In this document: positions 1 to 11,658 of the stretch, one piece after another
How positions within the stretch are numbered: the stretch's first letter is position 1
Layout of the letters: each line of letters opens with the position of its first letter
Origin: Citrobacter koseri
Lineage (GTDB): Bacteria; Pseudomonadota; Gammaproteobacteria; Enterobacterales; Enterobacteriaceae
Direction of reading: 5' to 3'
NCBI GenBank assembly: GCA_900446925.1
Contig: UAVY01000002.1
Span: 496,001-560,000 of the forward strand
DNA length: 64,000 nt
Translations under genes and position numbers: made by a program
The notes under the pieces: generated by a model
What the model was told of the DNA's origin: nothing
The model's input: only the letters and a program-made list of their open reading frames with translations
Database searches by the model: none

Positions 1-985
1 TCGGCTGGCCGGTGTATCGCGAACGACTGCAAGCTACGTTATTAACGGAAAAGCAAAGCAATACCGCGTGAGCGACAAGACCGTCGAGAAAGTCATGGCG
101 GTGGTGCGTGAGCATAATTACCACCCGAATGCTGTGGCCGCCGGGCTGCGTGCTGGACGCACACGTTCTATCGGACTGGTCATTCCCGATCTGGAGAACA
201 CGAGTTATACCCGTATCGCAAACTACCTGGAGCGCCAGGCGCGCCAGCGCGGTTATCAACTGCTGATTGCCTGCTCAGAAGATCAGCCGGATAACGAAAT
301 GCGGTGCATCGAGCATCTTCTACAACGCCAGGTGGATGCGATCATTGTATCGACCTCGTTACCGCCGGAGCATCCGTTCTACCAGCGCTGGGCCAATGGT
401 TCATTCCCCATCGTGGCGCTGGATCGCGCGCTGGATCGCGAACATTTCACCAGCGTTGTCGGGGCGGATCAGGATGATGCGGAAATGCTGGCGGCAGAGT
501 TACGTAAATTCCCGGCGGAAACGGTGCTTTACCTGGGCGCGTTGCCGGAGTTGTCCGTCAGTTTCCTGCGCGAGCAGGGGTTCCGTACCGCATGGAAAGA
601 CGATCCGCGCGAAGTACACTATCTGTATGCCAACAGCTACGAGCGGGAAGCGGCGGCGCAGCTGTTCGAAAAATGGCTGGAAACTCACCCGATGCCGCAG
701 GCGCTGTTTACCACGTCGTTTGCGCTCTTGCAGGGCGTGATGGATGTGACGTTACGTCGTGACGGGAAGCTGCCTTCCAACCTGGCGATCGCCACCTTTG
801 GCGATAATGAGCTGCTCGACTTCTTGCAGTGTCCGGTTCTGGCGGTCGCACAGCGTCATCGTGATGTTGCTGAACGCGTCCTGGAGATCGTCCTGGCCAG
901 CCTGGATGAGCCGCGTAAACCGAAGCCAGGTTTAACGCGAATCAAACGTAATTTGTACCGCCGCGGTATTCTTAGCCGCAGTTAG
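1..985 (+). CDS. cra: Catabolite repressor/activator Cra (FruR), 5' end cut by window
   Basis: LacI/GalR-family global regulator of carbon flow; fructose-1-phosphate or fructose-1,6-bisphosphate releases it from DNA. The first whole codon in the window is at base 2 and corresponds to about residue 8, inside the helix-turn-helix ([16 protein letters not shown] follows). The hinge and the periplasmic-binding-protein-like sugar domain are complete and the stop TAG is at 983-985. About 327 of the usual 334 residues are present and the reading frame is clean. An ATG-initiated reading inside the window would begin too late (after the helix-turn-helix), so the real start lies upstream of base 1. A REP element follows the stop. 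Confidence 0.95.
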   Translation, partial: RLAGVSRTTASYVINGKAKQYRVSDKTVEKVMAVVREHNYHPNAVAAGLRAGRTRSIGLVIPDLENTSYTRIANYLERQARQRGYQLLIACSEDQPDNEMRCIEHLLQRQVDAIIVSTSLPPEHPFYQRWANGSFPIVALDRALDREHFTSVVGADQDDAEMLAAELRKFPAETVLYLGALPELSVSFLREQGFRTAWKDDPREVHYLYANSYEREAAAQLFEKWLETHPMPQALFTTSFALLQGVMDVTLRRDGKLPSNLAIATFGDNELLDFLQCPVLAVAQRHRDVAERVLEIVLASLDEPRKPKPGLTRIKRNLYRRGILSRS

Positions 986-997
986 TCCATTTCTGTA

Positions 998-1061
998 TGC
1001 CGGATAAGGCGGTTATGCCGCCATCTGGCAAATCGCCCGGCGGCGTTGTCGCTGACCGGGC
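998..1061. repeat. REP-like palindromes after cra
   Basis: Two adjacent hairpin-forming units. 998-1030 begins TGCCGGATAAGGCGG and returns as CCGCCATCTGGCA, the typical REP (PU) palindrome. 1035-1061 starts GCCCGG and ends CCGGGC. REP units usually sit in 3' untranslated regions, here directly after the cra stop. Confidence 0.8.
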
Positions 1062-1548
1062 AAATATTCACCTGCCAACAATACTCACACCATAATTAAG
1101 ATTATTCCTTAGAATTATCCGACTTATCTTTCAAATATGCTGATTTTAAACCTGTCGATACCGACTTCAGGTTTATTGAGACGTCGTATTGAACCCGTTT
1201 TGTATTATTTTGTTACATGCGGGCGACGAATTGCCGAATTAACAAACACTTTTTTTCCGATGTGGCCTTCACGTCGCGGCTGGCTTGTCGGTGCGGGGCG
1301 TAGAGAGCGATAAACAGGTACTGTTATCTCGCTGCATATTGTCCTAAAATGCCGCTCGCGTCGCAAACTGACACTTTATATTTTTATCAGATGATATTGA
1401 GTCGTTTTAAACGGTGATGAGTTTTTGGATCTTTTTTCTTACAAATATTCATGACGTTAATTTGCTTCGCTCGTTGGACGGAATTTAATCAACGCTGATA
1501 TTAGCCGTATACATTGGGTTTTTTACTCCGGTAAGCGTCCTGACTTGC
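1062..1548. other. Intergenic region between cra and the mra promoter
   Basis: About 490 bp of AT-rich sequence without a credible open reading frame. A small dyad AAACCTG ... CAGGTTT lies at 1148-1174 and a T-run at about 1250-1257. I see no tRNA, no known sRNA signature and no mobile element. The downstream edge runs into the mraZ promoter. Confidence 0.5.
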
Positions 1549-1579
1549 TTGACAAGCTTTTCCCTCCGCTCCGTAAACT
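1549..1579 (+). promoter_or_regulatory. Pmra promoter of the dcw cluster
   Basis: A -35 element TTGACA is at 1549-1554 and a -10-like TAAACT at 1574-1579, with a 19-bp spacer. The layout agrees with the known E. coli Pmra just upstream of mraZ, which drives much of the division and cell-wall cluster. The long spacer suggests dependence on or tuning by other factors. Confidence 0.65.
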
Positions 1580-1588
1580 CCTTTAAGC

Positions 1589-1613
1589 TGGGAATTTGTG
1601 GGGCAAAGTGGTA
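1589..1613 (+). promoter_or_regulatory. MraZ operator boxes (TGGGN direct repeats)
   Basis: Three direct repeats at exact 10-bp intervals: TGGGA 1589-1593, TGGGG 1599-1603 and TGGTA 1609-1613, between Pmra and the mraZ start. MraZ binds TGGGN repeats in this position and represses its own operon. The third box departs from the consensus (T for G at the fourth base). Confidence 0.7.
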
Positions 1614-1631
1614 ATAAGGGGTGAGGCTGGC

Positions 1632-2097
1632 ATGTTCCGGGGAGCAACGTTAGTCAATCTCGACAGTAAGGGGCGCTTATCTGTGCCCACCCGTTACCGG
1701 GATCAACCTGATCGAGAACGCTACCGGTCAAATGGTTTTGTACCATTTGACATCCATCACCCGTGCCTGCTGCTTTACCCCCTGCCTGAATGGGAAATTT
1801 ATCGAGCAAAAATTATCGCGTCTGTCGAGCATGAACCCGGTTGGAGCGCCGCGTGCAGCGTTTACTGTTGGGGGCATGCCAGCGAATGTCAGATGGATAG
1901 CGCGGGTCGCTTATTGATCGCGCCGATTCTGCGGCAACATGCCGGGCTGACGAAAGAAGTGATGCTGGTTGGACAGTTCAATAAGTTTGAACTGTGGGAT
2001 GAAACGACCTGGTATCAACAGGTCAAGGAAGATATCGACGCTGGAGCAGTCAGTAACCGAAACCTTGTCGGAACGACTGCAGGACTTGTCTCTATAA
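1632..2097 (+). CDS. mraZ: Transcriptional regulator MraZ (frame broken by base duplications)
   Basis: First gene of the dcw cluster, an AbrB-like double-barrel DNA-binding protein that binds repeats in its own promoter. The start is ATG 1632 ([16 protein letters not shown]). The assembled sequence carries about seven one-base duplications (1707-1708, 1736-1739, 1746-1748, 1798-1800, 1843-1844, 1870-1874, 2043-2044). Removing them gives exactly 153 codons, the normal 152-residue protein ending LQDLSL at TAA 2095-2097. An uncorrected reading from an upstream GTG (1596) gives a garbled middle and C-terminus. The A of its stop codon is also the first base of the ATG run that opens rsmH. Confidence 0.85.
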
Positions 2098-2099
2098 TG

Positions 2100-3043
2100 A
2101 TGATGGAAAATTTTAAACACACTACGGTGCTGCCTGGACGAGGCCGTAAACGGTCTGAACATTCGCCCTGACGGCATCTACATTGATGGGACATTTGGTC
2201 GCGGCGGCCACTCACGTCTGATCCTCTCCCGGCTTGGCGAAGAGGGACGTTTGCTGGCGATCGATCGCGATCCACAGGCTATTGCCGAAGCCCAGGCCAT
2301 CAATGATCCTCGCTTCTCCATCATTCATGGACCTTTCTCTGCGCTTGCTGATTATGTAAGTGAGCGCGAACTTATCGGCAAGATCGACGGGATTCTCCTT
2401 GATCTTGGCGTCTCTTCACCGCAACTCGATGATGCCGAACGTGGTTTTTCTTTTATGCGTGATGGCCCGCTGGATATGCGTATGGACCCAACGCGCGGTC
2501 AGTCTGCCGCAGAATGGCTGCAAAACCGCGGAAGAAGCCGATATTGCCTGGGTGCTGAAAACCTTTGGCGAAGAGCGTTTTGCGAAACGTATTGCCCGCG
2601 CCATTGTGGAGCGCAACCGCGAACAGCCCATGACCCGCACCAAAGAACTGGCGGAAGTGGTCGCAGCGGCGACACCGGTGAAGGACAAATTCAAACATCC
2701 CGCGACCCGTACCTTCCAGGCGGTGCGCATTTGGGTGAACAGTGAACTGGAGGAGATAGAGCAGGCGCTAAAAAGCTCGCTCAGCGTGCTGGCCCCGGGT
2801 GGGCGGCTTTCCATTATCAGTTTCCACTCGCTGGAAGACCGTATTGTGAAGCGCTTTATGCGTGAGCAAAGCCGCGGTCCACAGGTTCCAGCAGGGTTGC
2901 CGATGACGGAAGAGCAGCTCAAAAAACTGGGCGGTCGTGAGCTAAGAGCATTAGGCAAGTTGATGCCGGGCGAAGAAGAAGTGGCGGAAAATCCACGCGC
3001 CCGTAGTTCAGTTCTGCGTATTGCAGAGAGGACGAACGCATGA
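2100..3043 (+). CDS. rsmH: 16S rRNA m4C1402 methyltransferase RsmH (MraW)
   Basis: SAM-dependent N4-methyltransferase acting on C1402 of 16S rRNA. The reading [11 protein letters not shown] starts at 2100; an alternative ATG at 2097 would overlap the mraZ stop. The conserved glycine-rich [13 protein letters not shown] motif and the C-terminal [12 protein letters not shown] are present. Two extra bases (C in 2133-2134, A in 2522-2525) split the frame; without them the gene is 314 codons including stop, the usual 313 residues. The TGA overlaps the ftsL start (ATGA). Confidence 0.9.
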
Positions 3044-3405
3044 TCAGCAGAGTGACAGAAGCCCTGAGCAAAGTGAAGGGATCGACGGGAATCACCAATC
3101 GCCATGCTTTGCCTGGCGTGATCGGTGACGATCTTTTGCGATTTGGGAAGCTGCCACTCTGCCTGTTCATTTGCATCATTTTAACGGCGGTCACCGTCGT
3201 GACAACGGCGCACCATACGCGCCTGTTAACCGCGCAGCGCGAGCAACTGGTGCTGGAGCGTGATGCGCTGGATATCGAATGGCGCAACCTGATTCTTGAA
3301 GAAAACGCGCTCGGCGATCATAGCCGGGTAGAACGGATCGCAACGGAAAAGTTGCAGATGCAGCATGTCGATCCCTCACAAGAAAATATCGTAGTGCAAA
3401 AATAA
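3040..3405 (+). CDS. ftsL: Cell division protein FtsL
   Basis: 121-residue bitopic inner-membrane protein of the divisome, partner of FtsB and FtsQ in activating FtsWI. It has a cytoplasmic N-terminus, one hydrophobic segment at about residues 35-57 ([15 protein letters not shown]) and a periplasmic coiled coil ([18 protein letters not shown]). Its start overlaps the rsmH stop by four bases and ftsI follows after 15 bp, so it is translated as part of the operon. The frame is intact and the length is that of E. coli FtsL. Confidence 0.95.
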   Translation: MISRVTEALSKVKGSTGITNRHALPGVIGDDLLRFGKLPLCLFICIILTAVTVVTTAHHTRLLTAQREQLVLERDALDIEWRNLILEENALGDHSRVERIATEKLQMQHVDPSQENIVVQK

Positions 3406-3420
3406 GGATAAACGCGACGC

Positions 3421-5188
3421 ATGAAAGCAGCGGCAAAGACGCTCAAACCAAAACGCCAGGAAGAACAAGCCAACTTTGTCAGTTGGCGTTTTGCGTTGCT
3501 GTGCGGCTGCATTCTGCTGGCGCTGGGGTTCCTGCTGGGGCGCGTGGCCTGGCTGCAAATTATTGCGCCTGACATGTTAGTGCGTCAGGGCGACATGCGC
3601 TCTTTGCGTGTACAGGAAGTCTCCACCTCTCGCGGCATGATCACCGACCGCTCTGGTCGCCCACTGGCGGTGAGCGTGCCAGTAAAAGCCATCTGGGCGG
3701 ACCCGAAAGAGCTGCATGATGCAGGCGGGATCACGCTGGACAACCGCTGGAAAGCGCTGGCAGACGCGCTGAAAATGCCGCTCGACCAACTGGCGGCTCG
3801 CGTTAATGCGAACCCGAAAGGCCGCTTTATCTATCTGGCGCGTCAGGTTAACCCGGATCTCGGCGACTACATCAAAAAACTGAAGCTGCCAGGCATTCAT
3901 CTGCGCGAAGAGTCCCGCCGTTACTATCCTTCCGGGGAAGTGACCGCTCACCTCATTGGCTTCACTAACGTCGATAGCCAGGGGATTGAAGGCGTCGAGA
4001 AGAGCTTCGATAAGTGGCTGACCGGCCAGCCAGGCGAACGTATTGTACGTAAAGACCGCTATGGCCGGGTTATTGAAGATATCTCTTCTACCGACAGCCA
4101 GGCCGCGCACAATCTGGCGCTGAGCATTGATGAGCGCCTGCAAGCGTTGGTCTATCGCGAACTGAACAACGCCGTGGCCTTCAACAAAGCGGAGTCAGGC
4201 AGCGCCGTGCTGGTGGATGTCAATACTGGCGAAGTGCTGGCAATGGCGAACAGCCCGTCCTACAACCCGAATAACCTGACCGGTACGCCGAAAGACGCTA
4301 TGCGTAACCGCACCATCACGGACGTGTTTGAACCCGGTTCAACCGTCAAACCGATGGTGGTGATGACCGCGTTACAGCGCGGGGTCGTGCGTGAAAACAC
4401 CGTGCTGAACACGGTGCCATATCGAATTAATGGTCACGAAATCAAAGACGTGGCGCGTTACAGCGAATTGACCCTGACCGGGGTTTTACAGAAGTCGAGT
4501 AACGTCGGCGTTTCTAAGCTGGCGTTAGCGATGCCGTCCTCAGCGTTAGTAGATACTTACTCACGTTTTGGGCTAGGAAAGGCGACCAATTTGGGGTTGG
4601 TCGGAGAACGCAGTGGCTTATATCCTCAAAAACAACGGTGGTCTGACATAGAGAGGGCCACCTTCTCTTTCGGCTATGGGCTAATGGTAACCCCGTTACA
4701 GTTAGCGCGAGTCTACGCAACGATTGGCAGCTACGGCGTTTATCGTCCGCTGTCGATTACCAAAGTTGATCCTCCTGTACCGGGCGAGCGCGTCTTCCCG
4801 GAAGCGACCGTTCGTACCGTCGTCCACATGATGGAAAGCGTGGCGCTGCCGGGCGGCGGCGGCGTGAAGGCGGCGATCAAAGGTTATCGCATCGCCATTA
4901 AAACCGGTACGGCGAAAAAAGTGGGGCCGGATGGCCGCTACATCAACAAATACATTGCTTATACCGCAGGCGTTGCGCCTGCGAGTCAGCCGCGCTTCGC
5001 GCTGGTGGTTGTTATCAACGATCCGCAGGCGGGTAAATACTACGGCGGCGCCGTTTCCGCGCCGGTATTCGGTGCCATTATGGGGCGGCGTACTGCGCAC
5101 CATGAACATCGAACCGGATGCGCTGGCAACGGGCGAAAAAAGTGAATTTGTAATTAACCAAGGCGAGGGAACAGGTGGCAGATCGTAA
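3421..5188 (+). CDS. ftsI: Septal transpeptidase FtsI (PBP3)
   Basis: Class B penicillin-binding protein cross-linking septal peptidoglycan. A single N-terminal membrane segment (about residues 24-43) precedes the non-catalytic domain and the transpeptidase domain, with active-site STVK (in EPGSTVKPM), SSN (KSSNVGVS) and KTGT (AIKTGTAKK). One extra G in the run 5082-5085 diverts the last part. In the corrected frame it ends [11 protein letters not shown] at TAA 5186-5188, giving 588 residues. Its 3' end overlaps the murE start by 14 bases. The C-terminal residues removed by processing in E. coli are included. Confidence 0.92.
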
Positions 5189-6662
5189 TTTGCGCGACCT
5201 TCTCGCTCCGTGGGTGCCTGGCGCACCGGAGCGAGCACTGCGGGAGATGACACTCGACAGCCGTGTGGCTGCATCGGGCGATCTCTTTGTGGCAGTGGTG
5301 GGTCATCAGGCGGACGGGCGTCGATATATCCCGCAGGCGATAGCGCAAGGTGTGGCTGCCATTATTGCAGAGGCCAAAGATGAGGCGACCGACGGGGAAA
5401 TCCGTGAAATGCACGGTGTGCCGGTTATCTATCTGAGCCAGCTCAACGAGCGTTTATCTGCACTGGCGGGCCGCTTCTACCACGAGCCATCTGAACATAT
5501 GCGTCTGGTCGGCGTGACCGGAACGAACGGAAAAACCACCACCACGCAACTGCTGGCGCAGTGGAGCCAACTGCTTGGCGAAACCAGCGCGGTAATGGGA
5601 ACGGTGGGTAATGGCCTGTTGGGCAAAGTGATCCCGACGGAGAACACAACCGGTTCCGCCGTTGACGTACAGCATGTGCTGGCCGGTCTGGTTGAGCAGG
5701 GCGCAACATTCGGCGCAATGGAAGTCTCTTCCCACGGCCTGGTGCAGCACCGGGTCGCCGCGCTGAAATTTGCCGCCTCTGTTTTCACGAATTTAAGCCG
5801 CGATCACCTTGATTATCACGGTGACATGGAACATTACGAAGCGGCGAAATGGATGCTCTATTCAACGCACCATTACGGCGAGGCTATCGTCAATGCTGAT
5901 GATGAAGTCGGACGCCGATGGCTGGTGAGGTTGCCGGATGCCGTTGCGGTCTCGATAGAGGATCATATCAACCCGAACTGCCACGGACGTTGGCTGAAAG
6001 CGGTTGAGGTGAAGTACCACGATAGCGGCGCGACGATCCGTTTCGACTCCAGTTGGGGCGAAGGCGAGATTGAAAGCCGTCTGATGGGCGCGTTTAACGT
6101 CAGCAACCTGCTGCTGGCGCTGGCAACGTTGCTGGCGCTTGGCTACCCCCTGGCGGATCTGCTGAAAACCGCCCCTCGACTGCAACCGGTTTGCGGGCGG
6201 ATGGAGGTGTTCAGCGCGCCGGGCAAAACCACGGTGGTGGTCGATTACGCCCACACGCCGGATGCGCTGGAAAAAGCGTTGCAGGCTGCGCGGTTGCACT
6301 GTACTGGTCAACTGTGGTGCGTCTTTGGCTGCGGCGGCGATCGCGATAAAGGTAAACGTCCGCTGATGGGGGCGATTGCCGAAGAGTTCGCGGACGTGGT
6401 GGTCGTGACGGACGATAACCCACGCACCGAAGAGCCGCGCGCGATCATTAACGACATTCTGGCGGGTATGCTGGATGCCGGGCACGCGAAAGTGATGGAA
6501 GGCCGCGCGGAGGCGGTGACCTGCGCCATTATGCAGGCGAAAGAAAACGACGTGGTTCTGGTCGCGGGTAAAGGGCATGAGGATTACCAGATTGTCGGTA
6601 CTCAGCGCCTTGATTACTCCGACCGCGTGACGGCTGCGCGTCTGCTGGGGGTGATTGCATGA
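5175..6662 (+). CDS. murE: UDP-MurNAc-tripeptide ligase MurE
   Basis: Adds meso-diaminopimelate to UDP-MurNAc-L-Ala-D-Glu in the cytoplasm. It starts with GTG ([10 protein letters not shown]) inside the end of ftsI and runs 495 residues without interruption. The Mur-ligase ATP loop GTNGKTTTT lies near residue 114, and the DNPR motif ([10 protein letters not shown]) that selects meso-diaminopimelate is present. The stop overlaps the murF ATG (ATGA). Confidence 0.96.
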   Translation: MADRNLRDLLAPWVPGAPERALREMTLDSRVAASGDLFVAVVGHQADGRRYIPQAIAQGVAAIIAEAKDEATDGEIREMHGVPVIYLSQLNERLSALAGRFYHEPSEHMRLVGVTGTNGKTTTTQLLAQWSQLLGETSAVMGTVGNGLLGKVIPTENTTGSAVDVQHVLAGLVEQGATFGAMEVSSHGLVQHRVAALKFAASVFTNLSRDHLDYHGDMEHYEAAKWMLYSTHHYGEAIVNADDEVGRRWLVRLPDAVAVSIEDHINPNCHGRWLKAVEVKYHDSGATIRFDSSWGEGEIESRLMGAFNVSNLLLALATLLALGYPLADLLKTAPRLQPVCGRMEVFSAPGKTTVVVDYAHTPDALEKALQAARLHCTGQLWCVFGCGGDRDKGKRPLMGAIAEEFADVVVVTDDNPRTEEPRAIINDILAGMLDAGHAKVMEGRAEAVTCAIMQAKENDVVLVAGKGHEDYQIVGTQRLDYSDRVTAARLLGVIA

Positions 6663-8017
6663 TTAGCGTAACGCTCAGCCAACTGGCCGGTATTCTGCAC
6701 GGCGAATTACAGGGCGCCGACCTGACGATTGACGCGGTCACGACCGATACGCGTAAGGTGACGCCGGGCTGCCTGTTTGTGGCGCTGAAAGGCGAGCGTT
6801 TCGACGCCCATGATTTTGCGGATAACGCGAAAGAGGGCGGTGCCGGTGCGCTGCTGGTGAGTCGCCCGCTGGATTGCGATCTGCCGCAGCTGATCGTCAA
6901 AGATACGCGGCTGGCCTTCGGCGAACTGGCCGCATGGGTTCGGGCGCAGGTTCCCGCTCGCGTCGTGGCGTTAACCGGCTCCTCCGGCAAAACATCCGTT
7001 AAAGAGATGACCGCCGCCATTCTGAGTCAGTGTGGCAACACCTTATACACCGCGGGCAACCTGAATAACGATATCGGCGTACCGATGACGTTGCTGCGGT
7101 TAAACAACGATTATGACTATGCCGTCATTGAGTTAGGCGCCAATCACCAGGGCGAAATTGCCTGGACCGTCGGCCTGACGCGTCCTGAAGCGGCACTGGT
7201 TAATAATCTGGCGGCAGCGCACCTGGAAGGATTCGGTTCGCTGGCGGGCGTGGCGAAAGCGAAAGGCGAAATCTATACCGGCTTGCCGGTGAATGGGATC
7301 GCCATTATGAACGCCGATAACAACGACTGGCTGAACTGGCAGGGCATTATTGGCGATCGCAAAGTGTGGCGTTTTTCACCGAATGCCGCTAACAGCGATT
7401 TTACCGCGACCAATATCCATGTGACCTCGCACGGTACGGAATTCACGCTGCAAACGCCGACGGGCGACATTGATGTCCTGCTGCCGCTGCCTGGTCGCCA
7501 CAATATTGCAAACGCGCTGGCGGCGGCTGCGCTGTCGATGGCGGTAGGGGCGACCCTTGACGCCATTAAAACCGGTCTGGCGAACCTGAAAGCCGTGCCG
7601 GGGCGCCTGTTCCCCATCCAGTTGAATGACAACCAGCTGTTACTTGATGACTCCTATAACGCCAACGTCGGTTCGATGACCGCCGCTGTGCAGGTGCTGT
7701 CTGAAATGCCGGGCTACCGGGTGCTGGTGGTCGGCGATATGGCGGAGCTGGGCGCGGAAAGCGAAGCATGCCATGTTCAGGTCGGTGAAGCGGCAAAAGC
7801 GGCGGGTATCGACAGCGTGCTGAGTACAGGAAAACTGAGTCAGGCGATCGGCAATGCCAGCGGCGTTGGCGAACATTTTGCGGATAAATCGGCTCTGGTC
7901 GCGCGTCTTAACACGCTGATTGCGGAGCATCAGATTATTACCATTTTAGTGAAGGGTTCACGTAGTGCCGCCATGGAAGAGGTAGTACGCGCATTACAGG
8001 AGAATGGAACATGTTAG
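6659..8017 (+). CDS. murF: UDP-MurNAc-tripeptide:D-Ala-D-Ala ligase MurF
   Basis: Last cytoplasmic amino-acid ligase of the pathway, adding D-Ala-D-Ala to complete the pentapeptide. 452 residues, clean frame. The ATP loop [11 protein letters not shown] is at about residue 108, followed by the central Mur-ligase fold and the C-terminal Rossmann-like domain. It overlaps murE by four bases and mraY by seven, typical of translational coupling in this cluster. Confidence 0.96.
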   Translation: MISVTLSQLAGILHGELQGADLTIDAVTTDTRKVTPGCLFVALKGERFDAHDFADNAKEGGAGALLVSRPLDCDLPQLIVKDTRLAFGELAAWVRAQVPARVVALTGSSGKTSVKEMTAAILSQCGNTLYTAGNLNNDIGVPMTLLRLNNDYDYAVIELGANHQGEIAWTVGLTRPEAALVNNLAAAHLEGFGSLAGVAKAKGEIYTGLPVNGIAIMNADNNDWLNWQGIIGDRKVWRFSPNAANSDFTATNIHVTSHGTEFTLQTPTGDIDVLLPLPGRHNIANALAAAALSMAVGATLDAIKTGLANLKAVPGRLFPIQLNDNQLLLDDSYNANVGSMTAAVQVLSEMPGYRVLVVGDMAELGAESEACHVQVGEAAKAAGIDSVLSTGKLSQAIGNASGVGEHFADKSALVARLNTLIAEHQIITILVKGSRSAAMEEVVRALQENGTC

Positions 8018-9094
8018 TTTGGCTGGCCGAACATTTGGTCAAATATTATTCCGGCTTTAACGTCTTTTCCTATCTGACGTTTCGCGCCATCGTCAGCCTG
8101 CTGACCGCGCTGTTCATCTCCTTGTGGATGGGCCCGCGTATGATTGCCCGCTTACAAAAATTGTCTTTTGGCCAGGTCGTGCGTAATGACGGCCCGGAAT
8201 CGCACTTTAGCAAGCGCGGTACGCCGACAATGGGCGGCATTATGATTCTGACGGCGATTGTGGTCTCCGTCCTGCTGTGGGCTTACCCGTCTAACCCGTA
8301 CGTCTGGGTGCGTGCTGGTGGTGCTGGTGGGCTACGGCATTATTGGTTTTGTCGATGATTACCGCAAAGTGGTGCGTAAAGACACCAAAGGGCTGATCGC
8401 TCGCTGGAAATATTTCTGGATGTCGGTGATTGCGCTGGGCGTGGCGTTCGCGCTGTATCTGGCAGGGAAAGACACGCCGGCCACCGAACTGGTGGTGCCG
8501 TTCTTTAAAGACGTGATGCCGCAACTGGGTCTGTTCTACGTGCTGCTGGCGTACTTCGTGATCGTCGGAACGGGCAACGCGGTTAACCTGACCGATGGCC
8601 TGGACGGCCTGGCGATTATGCCGACCGTATTCGTCGCCGCCGGTTTTGCGCTGGTGGCGTGGGCAACCGGCAACATGAACTTCGCCAACTACCTGCATAT
8701 TCCGTACTTACGCCATGCCGGTGAACTGGTGATTGTCTGTACGGCGATTGTCGGCGCGGGCTTAGGCTTCCTGTGGTTTAACACCTATCCGGCGCAGGTC
8801 TTTATGGGAGACGTCGGGTCGCTGGCGCTGGGCGGCGCGCTGGGCATCATCGCGGTGCTGCTGCGTCAGGAGTTTTTGCTGGTGATTATGGGCGGCGTGT
8901 TTGTGGTGGAAACCCTGTCAGTCATTTTGCAGGTCGGTTCCTTTAAATTGCGCGGGCAGCGCATCTTCCGCATGGCGCCGATTCACCATCACTATGAACT
9001 GAAAGGCTGGCCGGAACCGCGCGTTATCGTGCGCTTCTGGATTATTTCGCTGATGCTGGTCCTGATTGGCCTGGCAACGCTGAAGGTACGTTAA
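8011..9094 (+). CDS. mraY: Phospho-MurNAc-pentapeptide translocase MraY
   Basis: Polytopic inner-membrane enzyme making lipid I from UDP-MurNAc-pentapeptide and undecaprenyl phosphate. The [10 protein letters not shown] segment and the [13 protein letters not shown] segment near the end carry active-site aspartates and histidines. One additional G (run 8306-8308, normal ...YVWCVLV...) breaks the frame after about 98 residues. Without it the gene is 361 codons, the standard 360 residues. MraY is essential, so the break is very unlikely to be real. Confidence 0.93.
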
Positions 9095-9096
9095 TC

Positions 9097-10413
9097 ATGG
9101 CTGATTACCAGGGTAAAAAAGTCGTCATTATTGGTCTGGGATTGACCGGACTTTCCTGCGTGGACTTTTTCCTGGCGCGCGGCGTAACGCCGCGCGTAAT
9201 GGATACCCGTGCGACGCCGCCGGGTCTGGACAAATTACCGGAAGCGGTAGAGCGTCACGTCGGCAGCCTGAATGATGACTGGCTACTGGCGGCGGATCTG
9301 ATTGTCGCCAGCCCAGGTATTGCTCTGGCGCATCCTTTACTGAGCGCTGCCGCCGATGCAGGTATTGAGATTGTCGGCGATATCGAACTGTTCTGTCGCG
9401 AAGCGCAGGCGCCGATCGTGGCGATCACCGGATCGAACGGTAAAAGCACCGTGACCACGCTGGTAGGCGAGATGGCGAAAGCGGCGGGCGTGAACGTGGG
9501 CGTTGGCGGTAACATCGGTCTGCCTGCGTTGATGCTGCTGGACGCCGCTCGCGAGCTGTACGTACTGGAGCTTTCCAGCTTCCAACTGGAAACGACATCC
9601 AGCCTACAGGCCGTTGCCGCAACCATCCTGAACGTTACCGAAGACCATATGGACCGATATCCGTTTGGTCTGCAACAGTATCGCGCGGCAAAACTGCGCG
9701 TGTATGAGAATGCGAAAGTTTGCGTGGTGAATGCTGATGACGCGCTGACCATGCCGGTACGCGGCGCGGATGCGCGTTGCGTCAGTTTTGGCGTCAACAT
9801 GGGGGATTATCACCTCAATCGCCAGCAGGGCGAGACCTGGCTGCGGGTGAAGGGTGAAAAAGTGTTGAACGTGAAAGAGATGAAGCTTTCCGGCCAGCAC
9901 AACTACACCAATGCGCTGGCGGCGCTGGCGCTGGCCGATGCGGCGGGTTTACCGCGCGCCAGCAGCCTGAAAGCGTTGACGACCTTTACCGGTCTGGCGC
10001 ATCGCTTCCAGCTGGCGCTGGAGCATAACGGCGTGCGCTGGATTAACGACTCCAAAGCCACCAACGTAGGCAGCACGGAAGCGGCGCTGAATGGCCTGCA
10101 CGTAGACGGTACGCTGCACCTGCTGCTCGGCGGTGATGGTAAATCGGCGGATTTCTCTTCGCTCACCCGTTACCTGGGCGGCGATCGCGTTCGCCTGTAC
10201 TGCTTTGGTCGTGATGGCGCGCAGCTGGCGGCGCTGCGCCCGGAAATCGCAGAACAAACTGAGACGATGGAAGAGGCGATGCGTCTGCTGGCGCCGCGTT
10301 TGCAACCGGGCGATATGGTCCTGCTGTCTCCGGCCTGCGCCAGCCTCGATCAGTTTAAGAATTTTGAGCAACGGGGCGATGTCTTTACCCGTCTGGCGAA
10401 GGAGTTAGGTTGA
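9097..10413 (+). CDS. murD: UDP-MurNAc-L-Ala:D-Glu ligase MurD
   Basis: Adds D-glutamate to UDP-MurNAc-L-alanine. 438 residues with an intact frame; ATP loop [11 protein letters not shown] at about residue 111, and the central NDSKATN segment conserved in MurD. It begins two bases after the mraY stop, and its TGA shares one base with the ftsW ATG. Confidence 0.96.
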   Translation: MADYQGKKVVIIGLGLTGLSCVDFFLARGVTPRVMDTRATPPGLDKLPEAVERHVGSLNDDWLLAADLIVASPGIALAHPLLSAAADAGIEIVGDIELFCREAQAPIVAITGSNGKSTVTTLVGEMAKAAGVNVGVGGNIGLPALMLLDAARELYVLELSSFQLETTSSLQAVAATILNVTEDHMDRYPFGLQQYRAAKLRVYENAKVCVVNADDALTMPVRGADARCVSFGVNMGDYHLNRQQGETWLRVKGEKVLNVKEMKLSGQHNYTNALAALALADAAGLPRASSLKALTTFTGLAHRFQLALEHNGVRWINDSKATNVGSTEAALNGLHVDGTLHLLLGGDGKSADFSSLTRYLGGDRVRLYCFGRDGAQLAALRPEIAEQTETMEEAMRLLAPRLQPGDMVLLSPACASLDQFKNFEQRGDVFTRLAKELG

Positions 10414-11658
10414 TGCGTTTATCTCTCCCTCGCCTGAGAATGCCGCGCCTGCCGGGATTTGGAATCCTGGTATGGGTCTTTACGGCGCTTAAAGGCTGGG
10501 TGATGGCGTCGCGCGATAAAGACGACGATAGCCTGATCATGTATGACCGCACGTTGCTCTGGCTGACATTTGGCCTGGCGGCGATCGGTTTCATCATGGT
10601 GACGTCGGCGTCAATGCCTGTCGGACAACGTCTGGCGAACGATCCTTTCCTGTTTGCCAAGCGTGACGCGCTGTACATACTCCTGGCGTTTTGCCTGGCG
10701 ATGATCACGCTGCGTTTACCGATGGAGTTCTGGCAAAAGTACAGCACCACGATGCTGATCGCGTCGATCATCATGTTGTTGATCGTGCTGGTGGTGGGGA
10801 GCTCAGTTAACGGGGCATCGCGTTGGATTGCGCTGGGGCCGCTGCGTATTCAGCCTGCGGAATTTACCAAACTGTCGCTGTTCTGCTACCTCGCCAACTA
10901 TCTGGTGCGCAAAGTTGATGAAGTGCGTAATAACCTGCGCGGCTTCTTAAAACCGATGGGCGTGATTCTGGTGCTGGCGATTTTGCTGCTGGCGCAGCCC
11001 GATCTCGGGACGGTGGTGGTGCTGTTCGTTACCACGCTGGCGATGCTGTTTCTCGCTGGGGCGAAGTTATGGCAGTTCATTGCCATCATCGGCATGGGGA
11101 TATCGGCGGTGATCCTGCTGATCCTCGCCGAACCGTATCGTATTCGCCGTGTGACCTCTTTCTGGAACCCCTGGGAGGATCCGTTTGGCAGCGGCTACCA
11201 GCTGACGCAATCCCTGATGGCATTTGGCCGTGGTGAGATGTGGGGGCAGGGGCTGGGGAACTCGGTACAAAAACTGGAGTATCTGCCGGAAGCGCATACT
11301 GACTTCATCTTCGCCATTATTGGGGAAGAACTGGGTTATATCGGTGTGGTACTGGCGCTTTTAATGGTATTCTTCGTCGCTTTTCGCGCGATGTCGATTG
11401 GCCGTAAGGCGCTGGAGATTGATCACCGTTTTTCAGGATTCCTGGCCTGCTCGATTGGAATCTGGTTCAGCTTCCAGGCGCTGGTCAACGTCGGCGCGGC
11501 GGCAGGCATGCTGCCAACGAAGGGTCTGACGCTGCCGCTGATCAGTTATGGTGGTTCCAGTTTGCTAATCATGTCGACGGCCATCATGTTTTTTGTTACG
11601 TATTGATTATGAAACGCGTCTGGAAAAAGCGCAGGCGTTTACACGAGGTTCACGATGA
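10413..11658 (+). CDS. ftsW: Septal peptidoglycan polymerase FtsW
   Basis: SEDS-family glycosyltransferase working with FtsI at the septum; about ten membrane segments. I chose ATG 10413 ([14 protein letters not shown]), which overlaps the murD stop by one base. An extra T in the run 11589-11594 truncates the frame at TYstop; removing it continues [16 protein letters not shown] to TGA 11656-11658, total 414 residues. Its stop overlaps the murG ATG (ATGA). Conserved ISYGGSSLL lies near the C-terminus. Confidence 0.92.

Noticed and set aside
1062..1548. A small RNA gene in the cra-mraZ gap
   Set aside because: I found a small dyad and a T-run, but they are not placed as a terminator and no promoter is convincing.
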